Assembly (NCBI GenBank): GCA_013399875.1
Contig: VXAZ01009382.1
Coordinates: forward strand, 248,001 to 312,000
DNA: 64,000 nucleotides
Source: Gymnorhina tibicen
Lineage: Eukaryota; Chordata; Aves; Passeriformes; Artamidae
Reading direction: 5' to 3'
The first letter of the stretch is position 1, and each line of letters starts with the position of its first letter. Below are positions 35,991-49,937 of this stretch, piece by piece. The notes beneath the pieces are model-generated. The model saw nothing but the letters and a program-made list of their open reading frames with translations. It searched no databases and was not told the DNA's origin. A program made the position numbers and the translations under genes.

Positions 35991-37145
35991 TCCCCAGACA
36001 CCCAAGGCCTTTGGCAGATGATTGAGAGAGGTTCTGCTGTAAGCTCTGCTTGCTACTGCAGTACTCTATGATGAATTCCATCAGGCTTTTAACTGATGCA
36101 ACGGTTCCCTTACAATATCAGCATCCCGAAATGAAAAATCACTGTTCCTGCAGTTGTGGTCCTTGGAGGACTGAGCAGCCCAAGTTTATCCATATTATTA
36201 AAGACTGAGGTAAAAGACCACATACAATGCTTCAGAACAGCCTAAAAATCTATCTTAAACTTACTACATCATCTAAGTCAATCAGGAGTGGCAACAGAGG
36301 AGTTAAAGAATAAAAAAAGAGACTCGACTTCCCCTTTTTACTCACCATGCAGATGTATGCTACATTTTTTCAGCATGACTTACTATGTATAAGACATTTA
36401 ATTGTCTATTGGTCCTAAGAAGGTATTTATTATAAACTATTTATAAACCAAATCTAAAAGTATGAACATTTGTTTTAAGTGTTCTGAACTCCTCTGTGCC
36501 TCATCAGGAAACCAATGACTATCTTGCAAGGTGTTCAGGAAAGATAAAAAATCCTTGAAAAGAATTAAATCTACGAAGTAGAATTAGTACCTATTTTTCC
36601 AATTATATGTAGAATTTTATATTGGAATTTTGTCATAATAATAACTGCAAAGGAGACAATGCTGTAGCATTCACATTTATATCAAATTCTGACAGTGACT
36701 GTGGATTACCTAGGCATTACCCTTGCATTACATCCTGCAGCGTATGTTGCTTTGTTAATAGAGAAAACATAATTGCTGCTCTTAAACATTTTACAAAATA
36801 TATAATCTTAAATGAGAATACTGCTTGCCTAATACTAATGTTTCTTGTTCTGCCTGAAAAGCTGCTTTTTTAGTAGTTTTCTTCACTCAAAAGTCAACTT
36901 ATTTTCATTTAATTTATTTCCACTTATCTGTTGCTGCTAGGGATTAATTTTTGATTGATTGTTTCCTCACACTCAAATTCAAGTTATCATGGGAAAAACT
37001 TCCACAGTAAGTAAAAAACATTTTAAGTAACCCTTTTCAATTAAAAGAGAATGATTAATCAGTTATAGCAAGTTTGGGAAGTTTTGTGGCCGTAAGAGAA
37101 AAAGTGGAGAGAAATTTATCTCATTCGTGGGTTTGGAGGTTATAG

Positions 37146-37256
37146 CCATCTTTGTTGGTGGGAGATGTAAATCCTGCTGTATTAGAACCAGCAAGGCAGG
37201 CTTGGCTGAATGATTATTTTTTGCCTTCAACTAATACCATACAAGTCCTGCTGCAG
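37146..37256 (+). other. Weak exon-like reading frame
   Basis: A frame opening after a TAG at 37143-37145 has about a quarter of its codons starting with G and few with G second. It runs into CTGCAG|GTGCAG|GTATTC, where two overlapping splice donors could be used. The upstream acceptor (GGTTATAG|CC) is poor, lacking a clear pyrimidine tract. No domain is recognised. The frame also stays open past the donors into a lysine-rich A-tract. Confidence 0.12.
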
Positions 37257-39504
37257 GTGCAGGTATTCAAGTATTTGGAGAAGGGAACACAGCTGCAGAA
37301 TAGTTGTCTGAAAATAAAAGGGAAATTGAAAAAAAAATAAGGAAATATATCTTTTGGATAACACTCTTTTTTATGTAGAAAAATTTTGACTGGAACAATA
37401 TAAGACATTTCTAGGGGAAATATCAGGTGGGCAGGAGGAGGGAGAAGCCACTGATGTTAGTTCAAAATTCTGTTTGGAGATGCTTATATTCTTTGAACCA
37501 TCACCATTTGGTATTTATTACTTTTACCCTTTACCAGTCATCTCCCTTTCCTGCCAGGAAAGTCCAGGCTCTGAATGAGCTACTTGCAATCTGCTGTCCT
37601 GCACTGGAAGGTTGTCAGAGACCCCAGTGAACTATTCCCAAAAAGTAGTTTTTGGAAGGCAGATCTGGTGCTCTAGGAAAGTGAGCTACAAATTTAATAG
37701 TTCTCAGGTTAAATGTATGAAACTTGCAAGTAATCCTTTCACAGCCCAGATACTTATTATTTTTTCTCCTTATAGATAGAAGAATTACTCTTAGAGCTAA
37801 TTTCCCCCTGGTTTTATGCAGGTTTACAGTGTGCATTAAAGGGAATATGTCTTTTCCATTCTCACAGCTTTTGTCAGTGGTATAAAATAGGGTCTCAGAA
37901 AAAAAGTAGAGCTACTGCAACCTGATATGTACAACAAGGGCTGTGAAATGTTATCAGGTTTGATTTTTTGGGGGGAGGTTTCATTTCATTTTCATATTCC
38001 TCTAGGCCTGACACTGCAAAAAGCTATGGATGAGCAGAGAATCGTATCAGTTTCATCTGTGCACTTCAAGAACAGCAGGAAGAATACAAGAGCAAACAAC
38101 CTCACAAAGTATGATAATGAATGCACTGCCTACCCTTCTCTGTCAGCTTTCTGATCTTCCAAGGCATAAACCTCCAAACACCCCTTTCAATACTGCAGAG
38201 GGAACAAAAACTCAAGATAACCCACAAGTAAATAACCTTTCTTATCTCTCCTGTCGGATTTGCTGAAATATTTTCAGCAGGTGGGCTCCCATAGTTAGGT
38301 TAAGGGTAGGTATAATTGTTTGTTTTAGGAGAGTAAATATGACAAAAATGTGTTTTTAAAATGAGACTTTCATGGATCATATTTTCTTGGGACCTTATTA
38401 AAACAATAAAGTTTTTGGGGTTAATCTAAATTAGCCTTTAGCCTTCCAAAGTATTTGCAATATCAGAATTTTTTGTTGTAGTTTGTTTCACTCATTAAGG
38501 ACCCATAGACCTGTGTTCTTCCAAGGTAATGGAATGTACTTTTAAATTTGAAATTATGAAATTACATTTTGCCTCTCAGCAGGGTTTCTCATTTTTATGT
38601 CATGTTTAATTTTGCAATGTTTGCCAGAGTGTCTTGTTTTAAGACCTTGAATGTCCTGTCCAAGCAATCTGAAAGAATCAACTAAGATTATAATTCTCTT
38701 GGAAAATACTGATGCACAAACTCTCAAGGCAGTTAGAAACTCAGTTTTGCCAATCTAATATTTAATTCTTTCTCAGGTTCTGTTAATAAACAAGAACCAG
38801 AAATAAGAAGATAGAAAGTGCAGCAGCTTTTATTATTCCACAAGCACACAGTCTACTCGGTGTAACAGAAATGACTTACTCACTCTGAAATGTTTAGTGT
38901 CAAAGCTTATATGATGTGTGCCTCTCATTTGGAGAACAAACAGAACTAGTACTTACTCTGCATCTGAACTGTGGTTTCTGGGTAGTTTGGAAACTTGAGA
39001 GTTTACAGAAAATTATGGGTGTCACCTCCTTGACACCTTCCACAGTCCTCTAATTTATGTTAAATTTTGGTGCCTGATCAAAGAGTCCTCCTAAGAGAAC
39101 TGTTTAGTCTTTTTACTGTTGGTTGAGAGATATGGTCATCTTTGGCAGCTTTTTTTCACTTGCTCAAGTTGAGTTTTCTAGGCTAATGAGGAAATTCTAT
39201 CATTATGAGACTTCAAAGGCATCTCCAAAGCCTGTCTCCATTTATGCTTTCCTGTTATCTGGTCTGGCTTCAAAAACAATTTTTATTTCCCCTTCCAGGT
39301 ATCTCCTTTCAAGTGTCAAATCTCTTGTATATGTGGCAGAATACCAGATTTTTTAACTCTGCTTGGCCAAGGAAATATTACTAAAGCTCTTTAGGTTTTA
39401 TAAGCACTCTCCTATAAATACCACAACACAATTTTTATCATCACTGAAGCAGTAGTTTAAAATGTGCTTAGATGTAGATTTGGAAATCAACAAGACATAT
39501 GCTA

Positions 39505-39588
39505 TATATATACATATATACATATATACATATATACATATATACATATATACATATATACATATATACATATACGTATATATATAGG
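39505..39588. repeat. TACATATA microsatellite (8-bp unit)
   Basis: Eight consecutive units of an 8-bp TACATATA motif run from 39511, with shorter TATATA and TACGTATATATATA sequence at the borders. The unit is nearly self-complementary, so the array can fold into hairpins or a cruciform. Confidence 0.9.
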
Positions 39589-41507
39589 TGATGTTTAGAA
39601 TTCCCTTTCAATTCCATAAATGGCCAGTCACTGCAACCATTTAGTTCCCAATATGGGCCAAACCTTAGTAATGCTGATTATTTATTTTGCAAAGGAAAAA
39701 ACAATGTCACTTTTGTATCTCAAGGCCATCTTTACTTGGTATTGCCTTAAAAATCCAGCAAAACACCACAAAAATGAAAAGCAATAGATAAATTTCAGCT
39801 AACCAAGTCTAAGCCACATCATTTGGGAGCTTTCTATAGAAGGATGAGAATTTCTAGAAGAATAAATAGGTAGCTAAAACAAATGTCATGAATCTTCTTC
39901 CAGGGCTACATCTGTTTTCCCATGTTCCATAGGAAAGGCTTTATTATCCTATAAAAAGGATTCTTAGACTTTTCAGGTGAGAGGAGTCTTCACAACCACT
40001 CTGAAATCTCAAGAATGTATATTTTATTTCTTATAGCAATAAAGCCAAAGCCAGATTTTTTCTTCTTTGGTAAAATATTACTTCTTATATATGCTGTAAT
40101 ACATAAAGTGAGTTCACACAATATGTGTCAAAACAGTCAAGTTTTGTTCTTTTTTAACAGGAAAATGGTACAAAGATGAGCATGGGAAGGAATTTAGAAT
40201 TTCAAACACTCAAGTATGATTTGCTGATGCTGTCTTAAATGATTACAAAAATATTTTCCTAAATTTGGATACTAGTTACTAACAATTACTTAAAATACAA
40301 ATAGTTAAATGTTAAAATCAAGTACCTGGATATGAAAATACAGGGAAGAGAAAATGCATGAATTACAATCTGCAGGTGCTACCACCCAATCCCAACTAAA
40401 CTGTGAAGACTGTTAAATAAATGTCTGTCATGTTCCATTAATAAGAACAGACATATAAGAATATTATTGTCATTAGTATCTTCAAAAATGTCTTTTAATA
40501 ATTATACTTTCCTACGATTTCCATATGAAGTTGATACTTCAGTCTGAGAGCTTGCCAATAGTTTGATTAGCTGATGCCACATTTCAGAATTAAAAGCTTT
40601 ATCATTACTGACTGAGCAAAGTCATCCAAGGCTGATAATATATCTGATATAATATAATAGTATGTGATATGATATAATCATATCCTGAGTTATAGACGTC
40701 TTCCTTCTGGTGTGTGCTGGATTTATTTAATCATGTCATTTGCTCTATCTTTTTAATGACACTTGGAAGGTAAAGGAGAGCTGTTAAGTTTTGCCAGCAT
40801 TTCAGTTCCTTCATGTTAGCAGTATCTCATAAATCTGAAGGTTCACATCACTTTTTGCTATTTTATACTTCAGCATAAAATCTTTTTGATATCTTGCTTT
40901 TTCACCATGTGTAAAAATTATTGTTGCAGAGATATTAGCAATATTCCATGAATATCTGTCTTTCTGAGGTTTACAGACATTTTGAAAAGAGGCTTTTAAA
41001 TCTTCATTTTGAGACCAGTATAAAAATTTATGTTGAATAATGATTTCTCATCATGTTTCTCTGATAGATTTTGTTAGGAGTATTTAAATAACAGTAAGCT
41101 CTCAGGTATTTCAAGAGAGGCAAATGATTGTAGAAAAAAACCAAAAAAACACCTAAAACCTATATTTTTATTGAAGAAATAATTTTATAAATTGGGTATT
41201 CTACTTCAATAATTTTCAGCTGTTTGGGAGTTTCAAAAGTATTGAAATTACTTCAAAGTTTGCTATGAATTTCCTTTTCCATCATTTGTTTAGGTGAAAA
41301 TACAGGTAGAGAAAAGAGAAAACAAAACAGTGGGGAAAAGAGCAATCGAAGACAGATTCTCCCAAATCACAAAACAAATATTTGTTATTTCTGTTTTGGT
41401 TTTAAATCTGAAATATGAAAATTAAAATTTAAGCAACATTTTCAAAAAAATTTTTGAATTAATGAATTTCACAGAGAGAAATGTAAGAGGCAGAGAAGTT
41501 TTTCAGA

Positions 41508-42315
41508 AAGACCTGGACAAATTAGAGAAATGAGCATTCACCAACCATATGGAGTTTAACAAGGGCAAGTGATGGATTCTGCACCTGGGATGGGACAACC
41601 CTGGCTATGTGCACAGACTGGGGAATGAGAGGCTGGAAAGCAGCACTGCAGAAAGGGAGCCGTGGGTCCTGGTCACTGGCAAGTTGAATCTGAGCCAGCA
41701 GTGCCCTGGCAGCCAGGAGGGCCAACCCTGTCCTGGGGGGCATCAGGCACAGCATCGCCAGCCGGGCAAGGGAGGGGATTGTCCCCTCTGCTCTGCACTG
41801 GGGCGGCCTCACCTCGAGTGCTGGGGGCAGTTTGGGGTGTGACAATGTAAAAAATGCATTAAACTATTAGAGTGTCCAAAGCAGGGCCACGAGGATAGTG
41901 AACGTCCTTGAGAGGAAGCCATATGAGGGGCAGCTGAGGTCACTTGGTCTGTTCAGCCTGGAGAAGACTGAGGAGAGACCTCACTGAAGTTAAAACTTCC
42001 TTATGAGGGGAAGAGGAGGGGCAGGCATGGATATCCTCTCTTGTGAGCAGGACCCGAGGGAATGGCCTGCAGCTTAATCAGGTTAGGTTTAAGTTAGATA
42101 TCAGAAAAAGATTTTTCACCCAGAGGGTGGCTGGGCACTGAACAGGTTCCCCAGGGAAGTGGTCACAGCACCAAGCCTGAGTTTAAGAAGGGTTTGGACA
42201 GCACTCTAAGGCACATGGTTTGTTTCTTGGGGTGTCCTGCACAGGGCCAGGACTTGGACTTGGATGATCCTGATGGTTCCCTTCCAGCTCAGAATATTCT
42301 GTGTTCTGTGAGATT
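41508..42315 (+). mobile_element. Long 5'-truncated CR1 LINE copy with intact 3' end
   Basis: About 800 bp of CR1 ORF2 3' half and UTR. The translation shows a GNERLESSTAERE-like block and a LSQQC block (about 41620-41700), the TCCAAAGCAGGGCCACGAGGAT segment, TTCAGCCTGGAGAAGACTGAGGAG (about 41955), the AGATTTTTCACCCAGAGGGTG..GGGCACTGAACAGG segment, and the terminal GATGATCC...CCCTTCCAGCTCAGAATATTCTGTGTTCTGTGAGATT with two ATTCTGTG-type octamers. Frame breaks are many. It is the longest CR1 copy in the window. Confidence 0.92.
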
Positions 42316-45250
42316 CCAGCATTGACTTGTTATATCTTCTAATAACTTTGGTATCCTTCCTTGGAAGATATTATTGGCATAAAATCCTTTCTACTACAGG
42401 TTTAAACGTCTTCTCCTGAAAAAAATATGGCTTCTGAAGAAGACCTCAAAGAGAATTTTAGCACTCATGCAACTGCATTCATGTTTCCTTGCGACAACTT
42501 TCTAAGGACCAAATTTTGGAACTTATATGTTTCCCTGGAATAGATCAATGAGAAATTTCTGCCAAATTTTAAAATGTGGGCATCTTTTCATAATTCGTTC
42601 TCTCAATTGCTTTCTTTCCATTTATTTGACCCAGTGTTAGCCAAAAGTAAATTTTACCAAATGAGGAGGAAGCCCTACATCCTCTCTAACTTCTCACCGT
42701 CATTAACCACATTTTGGAAAAAGTGGTTAATAAGGTTCAAATTAGAAATGAATAAAGAATAAAGTTTTGAGTCTCATCATCACATCAGATCATTATGTCC
42801 TTTTTCAGCCACCACAACCCAGTTCACCATAAACAAATTGGTTCTCCACGTATTCACTGTTCCCTTTCTAGAGATCTTGTGCTTACAGCTGCTGAAGTTG
42901 TACATAACATTTCAGATACTCTTTAAAAGAGTTTAGGTATTCTGCATCCTAGCCACTCTATAAATTGTTATGATAAATATTTAAATATATACAGTACTTG
43001 TTTATATAAGACATAATAACTTTAAATTAGGCTGATTAGATATGCCTGACTGAACATACGTTAATAATTTACTTTCCATCAATTTGTTCCATTGCCTAGA
43101 GGGCTCTGAGAACACTAAAACAAAAATCCTAAAATGTTAAATAGGGAAACAACTCAATTTATCTGAACAATGCATGTTAGTTCAAAGTAGATAAACACCC
43201 CCCCATCATAATAGATTAATCTGTTCAAAATGCAAAGAACCGAATAATTTGAGATCAGACCTCTAGGCAAACTGTATGCAAACAACAGAAGAAAGAGGGA
43301 ATAAGTGAGTATTACTTTTCTATAGAACACTCAGAGAGGGATTTGACCCAGAATTTTTGACCAAAAGTTTTTCTGTTTTCTGATGATCTTGACATATACA
43401 AAAGGAGTTAGTCAAAGATTTTCTCAAACACAAAATACTGATCTTCATTTCAGTTAAAGATTTTCCATCCTGCAGTGCGCAGTGCTGATCCCATTAATTT
43501 TGCTTTTCTGAATAAGCCATACTAGAAACTTTGAAATACATATTTAGACAGAATCCCTTCATATTAATATCAATGTGGACTAAAAATTTCAAATAGAAGA
43601 TCATGTAGTTCCTTACAAAAATTCTTTACTGCTCAGAAGTACCAGTCTTTGGTAGCAAATTATGCATCTAAAATGAGGATGCTTTTAGACACTGCTGACA
43701 AAAGTCTACTTTTTCAATTACCACGAAAAGACACAAAAAAATATATGAGTAATAATATCATAGGCTTTTTTCTTGCCAAGTCTTGTAGGGTTTAGCTCCC
43801 TGTGAAGCCACCTGGAAGCATGACTGGGCAGCCCATGCAGTCACATTGTCTCACTTGCTCTGTATCAGGAAGCTCAGCTGGCTTCCAGCTGATTTCCCAC
43901 AAATCCTGTTATATATGTGAGTCCCACTCAGAGAGGTTTCACATCCTAAAGCATTTCACGTGGCATTACAGATGTGTGTGTGGACAACTAGAAACAACTA
44001 GAAACGTCAGCATTCACAAGTTACCAGTCAATGGTCAATACAGTTAATGAGGCCAGTGCCCATTTCAGCCAATCAGTGACAAAAGGCTCAACTCAAGGGC
44101 TACAACACAGACGCATCCCTGGGGCTGGATGTGTGGAGGGCCTGAATCCTCCTGGAGGCTGTTGAAGGCCTGGAGAGATGCTGTCAAATATTTACAATGG
44201 CATTAGCTCCTATATTAAAGCAGGGAGTTTAGTTTTTGGCGGCTAAACAGAGGTGTGTAAATGTCGGTGTTTGTAAATGTGCCAAGTGTCCATAAAGGAA
44301 GCTGGTTCTGCATGAAGGCACTTAGGGATGTTTCACAGAGCTACTGTGACAGTGTGTGCAAGCCCGTCTCTCTCCTCAGCAAGCCTGACTCTAATCTTTT
44401 CCTTATTCCCCCTAAAAAGAGTACTGTGATTTACCATCCCTAGTCCTCCTCTGTAGCCACTAGAAGAGTACCTAAGAGCACTGTATGTTGAAGACCAGGG
44501 AGAAACTGTTTTCCATGTAATGCATGGGAATAGGTCTGTGCATTGCTGGTCAGACACTGCACAAACCTGGCTCCTGGGTTAAGAGTAGCTCCTGAAGAAA
44601 TCAAGCAACAGGTTATTTTAGGAAATGTTCTTGTTAGCTTAGCCCTAAGCTACTTGTTACTGGATACTTCCCAGCTCCAGACTTAGGATATATAACTAGG
44701 CTTCAGCAGATTTAATCTTTTTCACAAAAAAAAAAGTTAATTTTGGCACATTTTATGAGAAATGGAAAGACAGCTAACTAAACTATGAAAATGTTGCATC
44801 ACTGACTATACAACTGCTACTAGTTTTTCTTATTCTTTTAATACAAGTATTTTTTGCAGAAGCACCTCCAGCCTTGACTAGTCCATTTTCCTGTTAGAGT
44901 AAGACCAACCCCCAGGTAAAAACACCCAGCAAGTAGGACTCCTAGGACTTCTGTCCTTCCTCAGTGTGTAAATATGATGACTCTTTGTACCTTTAATCAT
45001 CTCAAAGGCTCTCCATCTCCTCTTCACTGATGTAAGGGAAACAATAACAATGTGAGGCTCCTCCTTCATATAGTTGTCAGCTCCCATGCAGAAGTGCGAT
45101 AGATGTGTTTCTTCTGGATGCAGTGGGGTGCAAAAGTTTAGGAGTTGGTCTGGATCAAATTGGTTGGAGCAGACTGACTGTTCATACAGTTCTTGATATT
45201 AACTTGGAATACCTCTGGGGTTTTTCTTTCAAGGGGTTTTTCTGAGGGCA
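42316..45250. other. Unique DNA, no gene seen
   Basis: AT-rich to about 43780, then a somewhat more G+C-rich block at about 43800-44560 containing a CCAAT box (44070) and a TATATTAAAG segment (about 44210). I could not assign that block to any element or gene. Confidence 0.5.
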
Positions 45251-45656
45251 TCTGCTATGAAGATAGGCTGAGAGAGTTGGGGTTGTTCAGCCTGGAGAAG
45301 AGAAGGCTCTGGGGACACTTCATTCCTTCCAATACCTAAAGCAAGAAGGCTGGAGAGAGAGACCTTTTATATGGGCAGACAATGACAGGACAAGGGATAA
45401 TGTTTTTAAATTGAAAGAGGGAAGGTTTAGATTAGATGTTGGGAAGAAATTCCTTACTGTGAGAGTGGTGAGGCACAGGAAGAGGTTGTCCAGAGAAGCT
45501 GTGGATGCCTCATCCTTGGAATTGTTCAAGGCCAGGTGGGATAGTGCTCTCAGAAACCTGGTTTAGTGGAAGGTGTCCCTGCCTATGGTGGGGGCTTGGA
45601 ATTAGATGGTCTTTAATGTTCTTTCCAGCACAAACCATTTTATGATCCTATGAGAT
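45251..45656 (+). mobile_element. 5'-truncated CR1 LINE copy with intact 3' end
   Basis: The translation of the left part reads as the CR1 block YEDRLRELGLFSLEKRRLWG (about 45257-45316). Then follow the GGTTTAGATTAGATGTTGGGAAGAAATTCCTTACTGTGAG segment, GGCACAGGAAGAGGTTGTCCAGAG, and the terminal TTCCAGCACAAACCATTTTATGATCCTATGAGA with two octamer-like repeats. Stops and frameshifts interrupt the frame. The insertion is about 400 bp. Confidence 0.92.
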
Positions 45657-48600
45657 GTAAAAGGAGCAACCTCTCTCCGGTGTCAACTGAGGGATTCAGT
45701 TTTGCTCTCATGCCATGAATTGCCAAGGTACACAAGCCATCAAAGTATGAAGTATTATGCACACCATGCTTTCCATCTCTGAATTTTATCCCTCTCCATC
45801 CTTCCTTTCTACTCCATTGTTTGCTGTTCCCTAGAAAGAAATAAATTAGCTCATCAACCAAGGACCATGGAAAAATTATGTTAATAGCACTAATAAAGTG
45901 CCTGGATTTACACTGAAAAATACTTCTCTCAGATTTATTTTCAGGGTCTTTTTTCAAAGCCAAGAGTCTTGATTCAAAATGCAATATGTTTTCATCACAT
46001 GAAGTATTTGTCTTTCCCTCCATGATACTTTTCCATTTCTTTTAATTTCGTGGTACAGTACTGCTTTAGAAACTGCGTACTTACAAAAATGGTTCAGAAA
46101 TTAAAAAGAAAAAAACCAGGAAAATGGGATTTTCCCTACAAAAACACAACTTACTGGCCCAAAGCCAGAGAAGTATCTCTTAACATTGCAAAATATAATG
46201 AGTGTGCCCTGGAAAGCCAAGTTTCACTGCAGCTATTGACATCTTCAGGGATTTGAAACTGCATTATTAAAGCAACATGAAATAATAAAAAATATCTGGT
46301 TGTCTGTATTAGAATGAGTTGTGGAAGATGATAATCATGGTGTGGGGGGTCTCTCTAGGATTTAGATCTTTGGCTTCAGGAAGTGTGCTGACAAATGTGT
46401 AACTATTTCCATAACAACTCTGCAGAGCAGGATTCACAAACTTCACTATGAGGTGATGAAGTGTGTTTAGCAGACAGAATGAAAATTCAATGTGACCATG
46501 GGCAGCTCTAAGTTATGCAATCTTCACTTTACCCCAGATGTTGCTAGAAGAATTTCTCTTTAGTTTAATATCAACAACATTTTTCCCTTGACTTCACTCA
46601 CTGTAGTCACATGCAATTATGTCATTAAAATACGGATGCCCAAACTACCTTTGTGTTTATCCACAGTAGCCAAGGATTAGCAAAATGGTACAAAATTAAT
46701 AAAATAAATGGATCAGACTGCACAATATCTCTATGATAAATCAGATCTTTTACAGGATATCATTCATAAATGGCATGGGAATATCCTGTTGAACCTGCAT
46801 TACCTTTCATGTGCTTCAAAACCCTATGTTATCTCTACTGGTAAAAAGCAAAGAAAACACAGATGTATTCCAGAATGCCATCACAGGTTATAACTGGCAA
46901 GAAAGCAGGACTACCTGTCCAAATCAGACAGAAATGAAAATTTATGAAATTTCACGAAAAAAAAGTAATTTCAGCACTTCTGACAGGAAATGTAACCCCA
47001 GGGCTCTCTGCAGCTGCTCCATGAAATTGATATTCTTTTTGGTTTCACCAAGGAGCAACTTGGAATCCCAGGCTGTATCTGTATCTGTATCTGTAGGAAA
47101 AGCAAAGAGACTAAATGAGCTGCCCCAACCTGTGACACTACCACAAGCAAGTTTGCTGCTCTGTGCGATGTGCCATTGCTGTCCTGATTCAAAATCACAA
47201 TGTTTAGGGTATGAACCTGTTTCTTTTTCAGTAAACTCTTTCTCATGGTTAATTTTTCTGGTAGGAGTAATATATCACTTTTTATAACATAATCTTACTT
47301 ACCTGTGTTTTCTACTTATTTCTAAATAATATTCCTAAAATCAGTCATTTATTAAATTCACTTATTTGATTTATTTATTATAAGCCATGGGAGATTGTCA
47401 GCTTGTTCATTGCTGGTATTAAAAGAATTGTTTTCTTTCATTTTAGCCCAACTGTAACTTCTGCCTGAAATTTTATTTTGTGTGTGTGTTCTCATTAATA
47501 TTCAAAAAGGCTGTTCACTGCAGGCAAGGTTTAAAGCCTGTATAATTGGAATTTTTCTCACAATATTTTACAGAACAAAGAGAATTCCAGAAAATAAAAA
47601 CAGACCTTGATATATTACAACCATTTGTCACTTTTAAATTCCCTTTATTTCTGGAATGAAGGAAACGTAAATCAAAATTAAGGCACAGTGCTGGCAAATT
47701 GTGCCAGTCTTTAGTTTCTCAGAACTAGCAGCCTGTCATTTGAAAGTACTGAAAAATGGCTATTGCATACCAAAAGTAGGAGGAGGTCCCTGTGTCTCTA
47801 TGCTGTTAGCATAATTCTGCATTGCAGGTCTCTTTTGAACTCCAGTTTAATTAATAAAATTATACAAAATTCTGGAGGAAGGAGAAACCCTTTCCCTCTG
47901 AAGGAGCTGCAGTGCAGTATCTCAGGTGGAGAGTCTCTGGTTTGGTTTTGCTTCTCTGGCATCAAGCTTTTCCTGGCTTAGCTTTCTGTTGACTCCAAAC
48001 CATGAGAATCTGGGCAAAGGCCCCTTTCCCCAGTCCCCCTGTCCTTTCTGCACCCTGATGGAGGCAGCATTCTACCAGGAAATAGGTGACATGGGCTTGA
48101 GTCTTCTCCAGCTGGAAACACAGATATGGTCTCATCTTTTGGTGATGGTGGCACCATCGCCATCTCCTCCAGTGTGGGTTTACTCTCCTTCATCGTTTGC
48201 CAGTTCCTCACATAACCTCTGATGCTTTTGAACACAGAGACATTCCTTCTGAGACATTCTGTGTTTCTGTGTGCTGTATTGAAGCATAGGCAGCTATGTG
48301 ATATGTAGGTATGAGATTCATAATGGAAACAAAAATCTGGATTAATCTACCAAGCCTTACACTCTGTTATGAGAAAGCTCAGTTAGCATCCTAAATTAGG
48401 ATGATCCTATGCTCATAGAAGCAGGGTGGTAATATCCAGATGGTAGCTGAAACATTTCCTCTTTTTCCATTTTTAGGGGTAATCTATAAGAAATTAAAAG
48501 GCTTAATAGGCACTATTTTAAAACTATACAGTTAGGTGGGATGGAATCAGACCTTCATGCTTGGAAATTAATTATTGATTCTAATTTAAAGACCTAACCT

Positions 48601-49826
48601 ATTGACTTCTGCACTACACTACTTCCAAACTGTGCAATATTGTTTTCTTACATGTTTTCTCAAAATATTAACAAGGTGAAATGACTGCCATAGTGTGCTG
48701 CAAATGTCCTGAAGCCATGTTTCCTCCTTGCTGCTCCCTGCTTTGACTCCAGGTCCCAATATCTCTAGAGACTGATGCAATGTTTCATAATTGGAGCTGC
48801 ATTTACCTCTTTCCACACTGAAAATGTGTCAATGAACATGTCCACCATTAAAATATCTCCCATCACTCAGTGCTTTTGGAAATCTGAGCTAGTGAGCATG
48901 CTTGACCTTGTCAGCAATCTGGAGAATAAAATGAAGGATTGCTCGTTGGCTTGGTACTGCTTGGTACTGTTTTAGGTCATAAGCAGTACCCACGATATTG
49001 CATTTTCACTTTGCTTTGTTGCTTTTCCTGGATACAATCTTTCTGTATTGGGTGGTGGGGTTTGTTGGTTTTTTTAAAATTTTTTTTACAATGAATAATA
49101 CTTAGTAAATTTTGAGCTCAACAGATGCTCAGATATCACCAAGACATCTCAGCATTCACCTGTCCAGTCATGGCTTATCTGTAACTATTTCAACTGAAAG
49201 GACAACAAATGCTGCAATGGAAGCATGAGCAGAATTCCACTGCTTTGTCTTGTTCCTTCCACATGTGAAATGTGAGTATTGTGTCTTCAGGGTTAGGTTT
49301 GGATGCCAAATTTAGTAACCACTTATAGATTAGATAGTACTATGTGAGTAATAAGTATCTGCATGTCTCCGTGGCTGGTAAAAGGCTTCACAGTTTTCAT
49401 AATGGAAAAAGGATGGAACCTGTCCCTCTTGCTTCAGAAATCATAAAGTTCTTCAGCTTTCAAACATCAAAACTCAGTACTCACTGATACTTTCCCACCA
49501 TAGCATAAAAATGTGATAGAATTAAGGGTCCTACAAGGACACAGTATTTTGCTGAAACTTGCTTGAAAGCAGGTCAGTGGGTTGATTTCTGTTGCTTTTC
49601 CTTGGGCATCATGGAAACATCTCTCCACAGGCACTACCTCATTGACCAGCTTCCAGACCCTTGGGAATTAAATAACATGCAGGAACTCCCTCAGGAGTTT
49701 CCTGTCACTTCAAACATCCATGTCTCCATGCTTCCTGACTTTTCAAGTATCTAAAGGTTGGTGCCCTGGCAGACAAATTCAAGCCAAAAGAAAACTTAAA
49801 TTAAATTTGCACAACTGTATTCTGTT

Positions 49827-49937
49827 TATGGGGTTTTTTCGTTTTGTTTTAGTTTTGTTTTGTTGGTTTGAGGTTTTTTGATTTGGTTTGGGTTGAATTT
49901 TTCTTTTGTTTGTTTGTGGGTTTTGTTTGTTTGTTTT
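49827..49937. repeat. T/G low-complexity tract (reverse: CAAA-type)
   Basis: The plus strand is almost only T and G, with GTTTTGTTTTG, TTTGGTTTGGG and three to four TTTG units towards the right. It is probably a decayed (CAAA)n-type repeat on the minus strand. Lysine/asparagine/threonine-rich reading frames on the minus strand arise from it. Confidence 0.7.

Larger units (their letters stand above)
35991..41507. other. Unique AT-rich DNA with one microsatellite
   Basis: No gene was identified. A short coding-like frame with a possible donor lies at 37146-37256. AT-rich irregular repeats (GATATAAT type) lie at about 40630-40680, and the TACATATA array is listed separately. Confidence 0.55.

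Noticed and set aside
39505..39588. Regular repeat considered as a CRISPR-like array
   Set aside because: The unit is 8 bp with no spacers, in vertebrate DNA. It is a microsatellite.
41522..41845. 107-codon minus-strand frame
   Set aside because: It is antisense to the plus-strand CR1 copy.
45640..46023. 127-codon minus-strand frame
   Set aside because: It ends inside the 3' tail of a plus-strand CR1 and has no recognisable domain; probably chance.
46811..47287. 158-codon plus-strand frame
   Set aside because: Long for the composition, but it crosses a (TGTATC)n repeat, shows no recognisable domain and lacks splice or initiation context.
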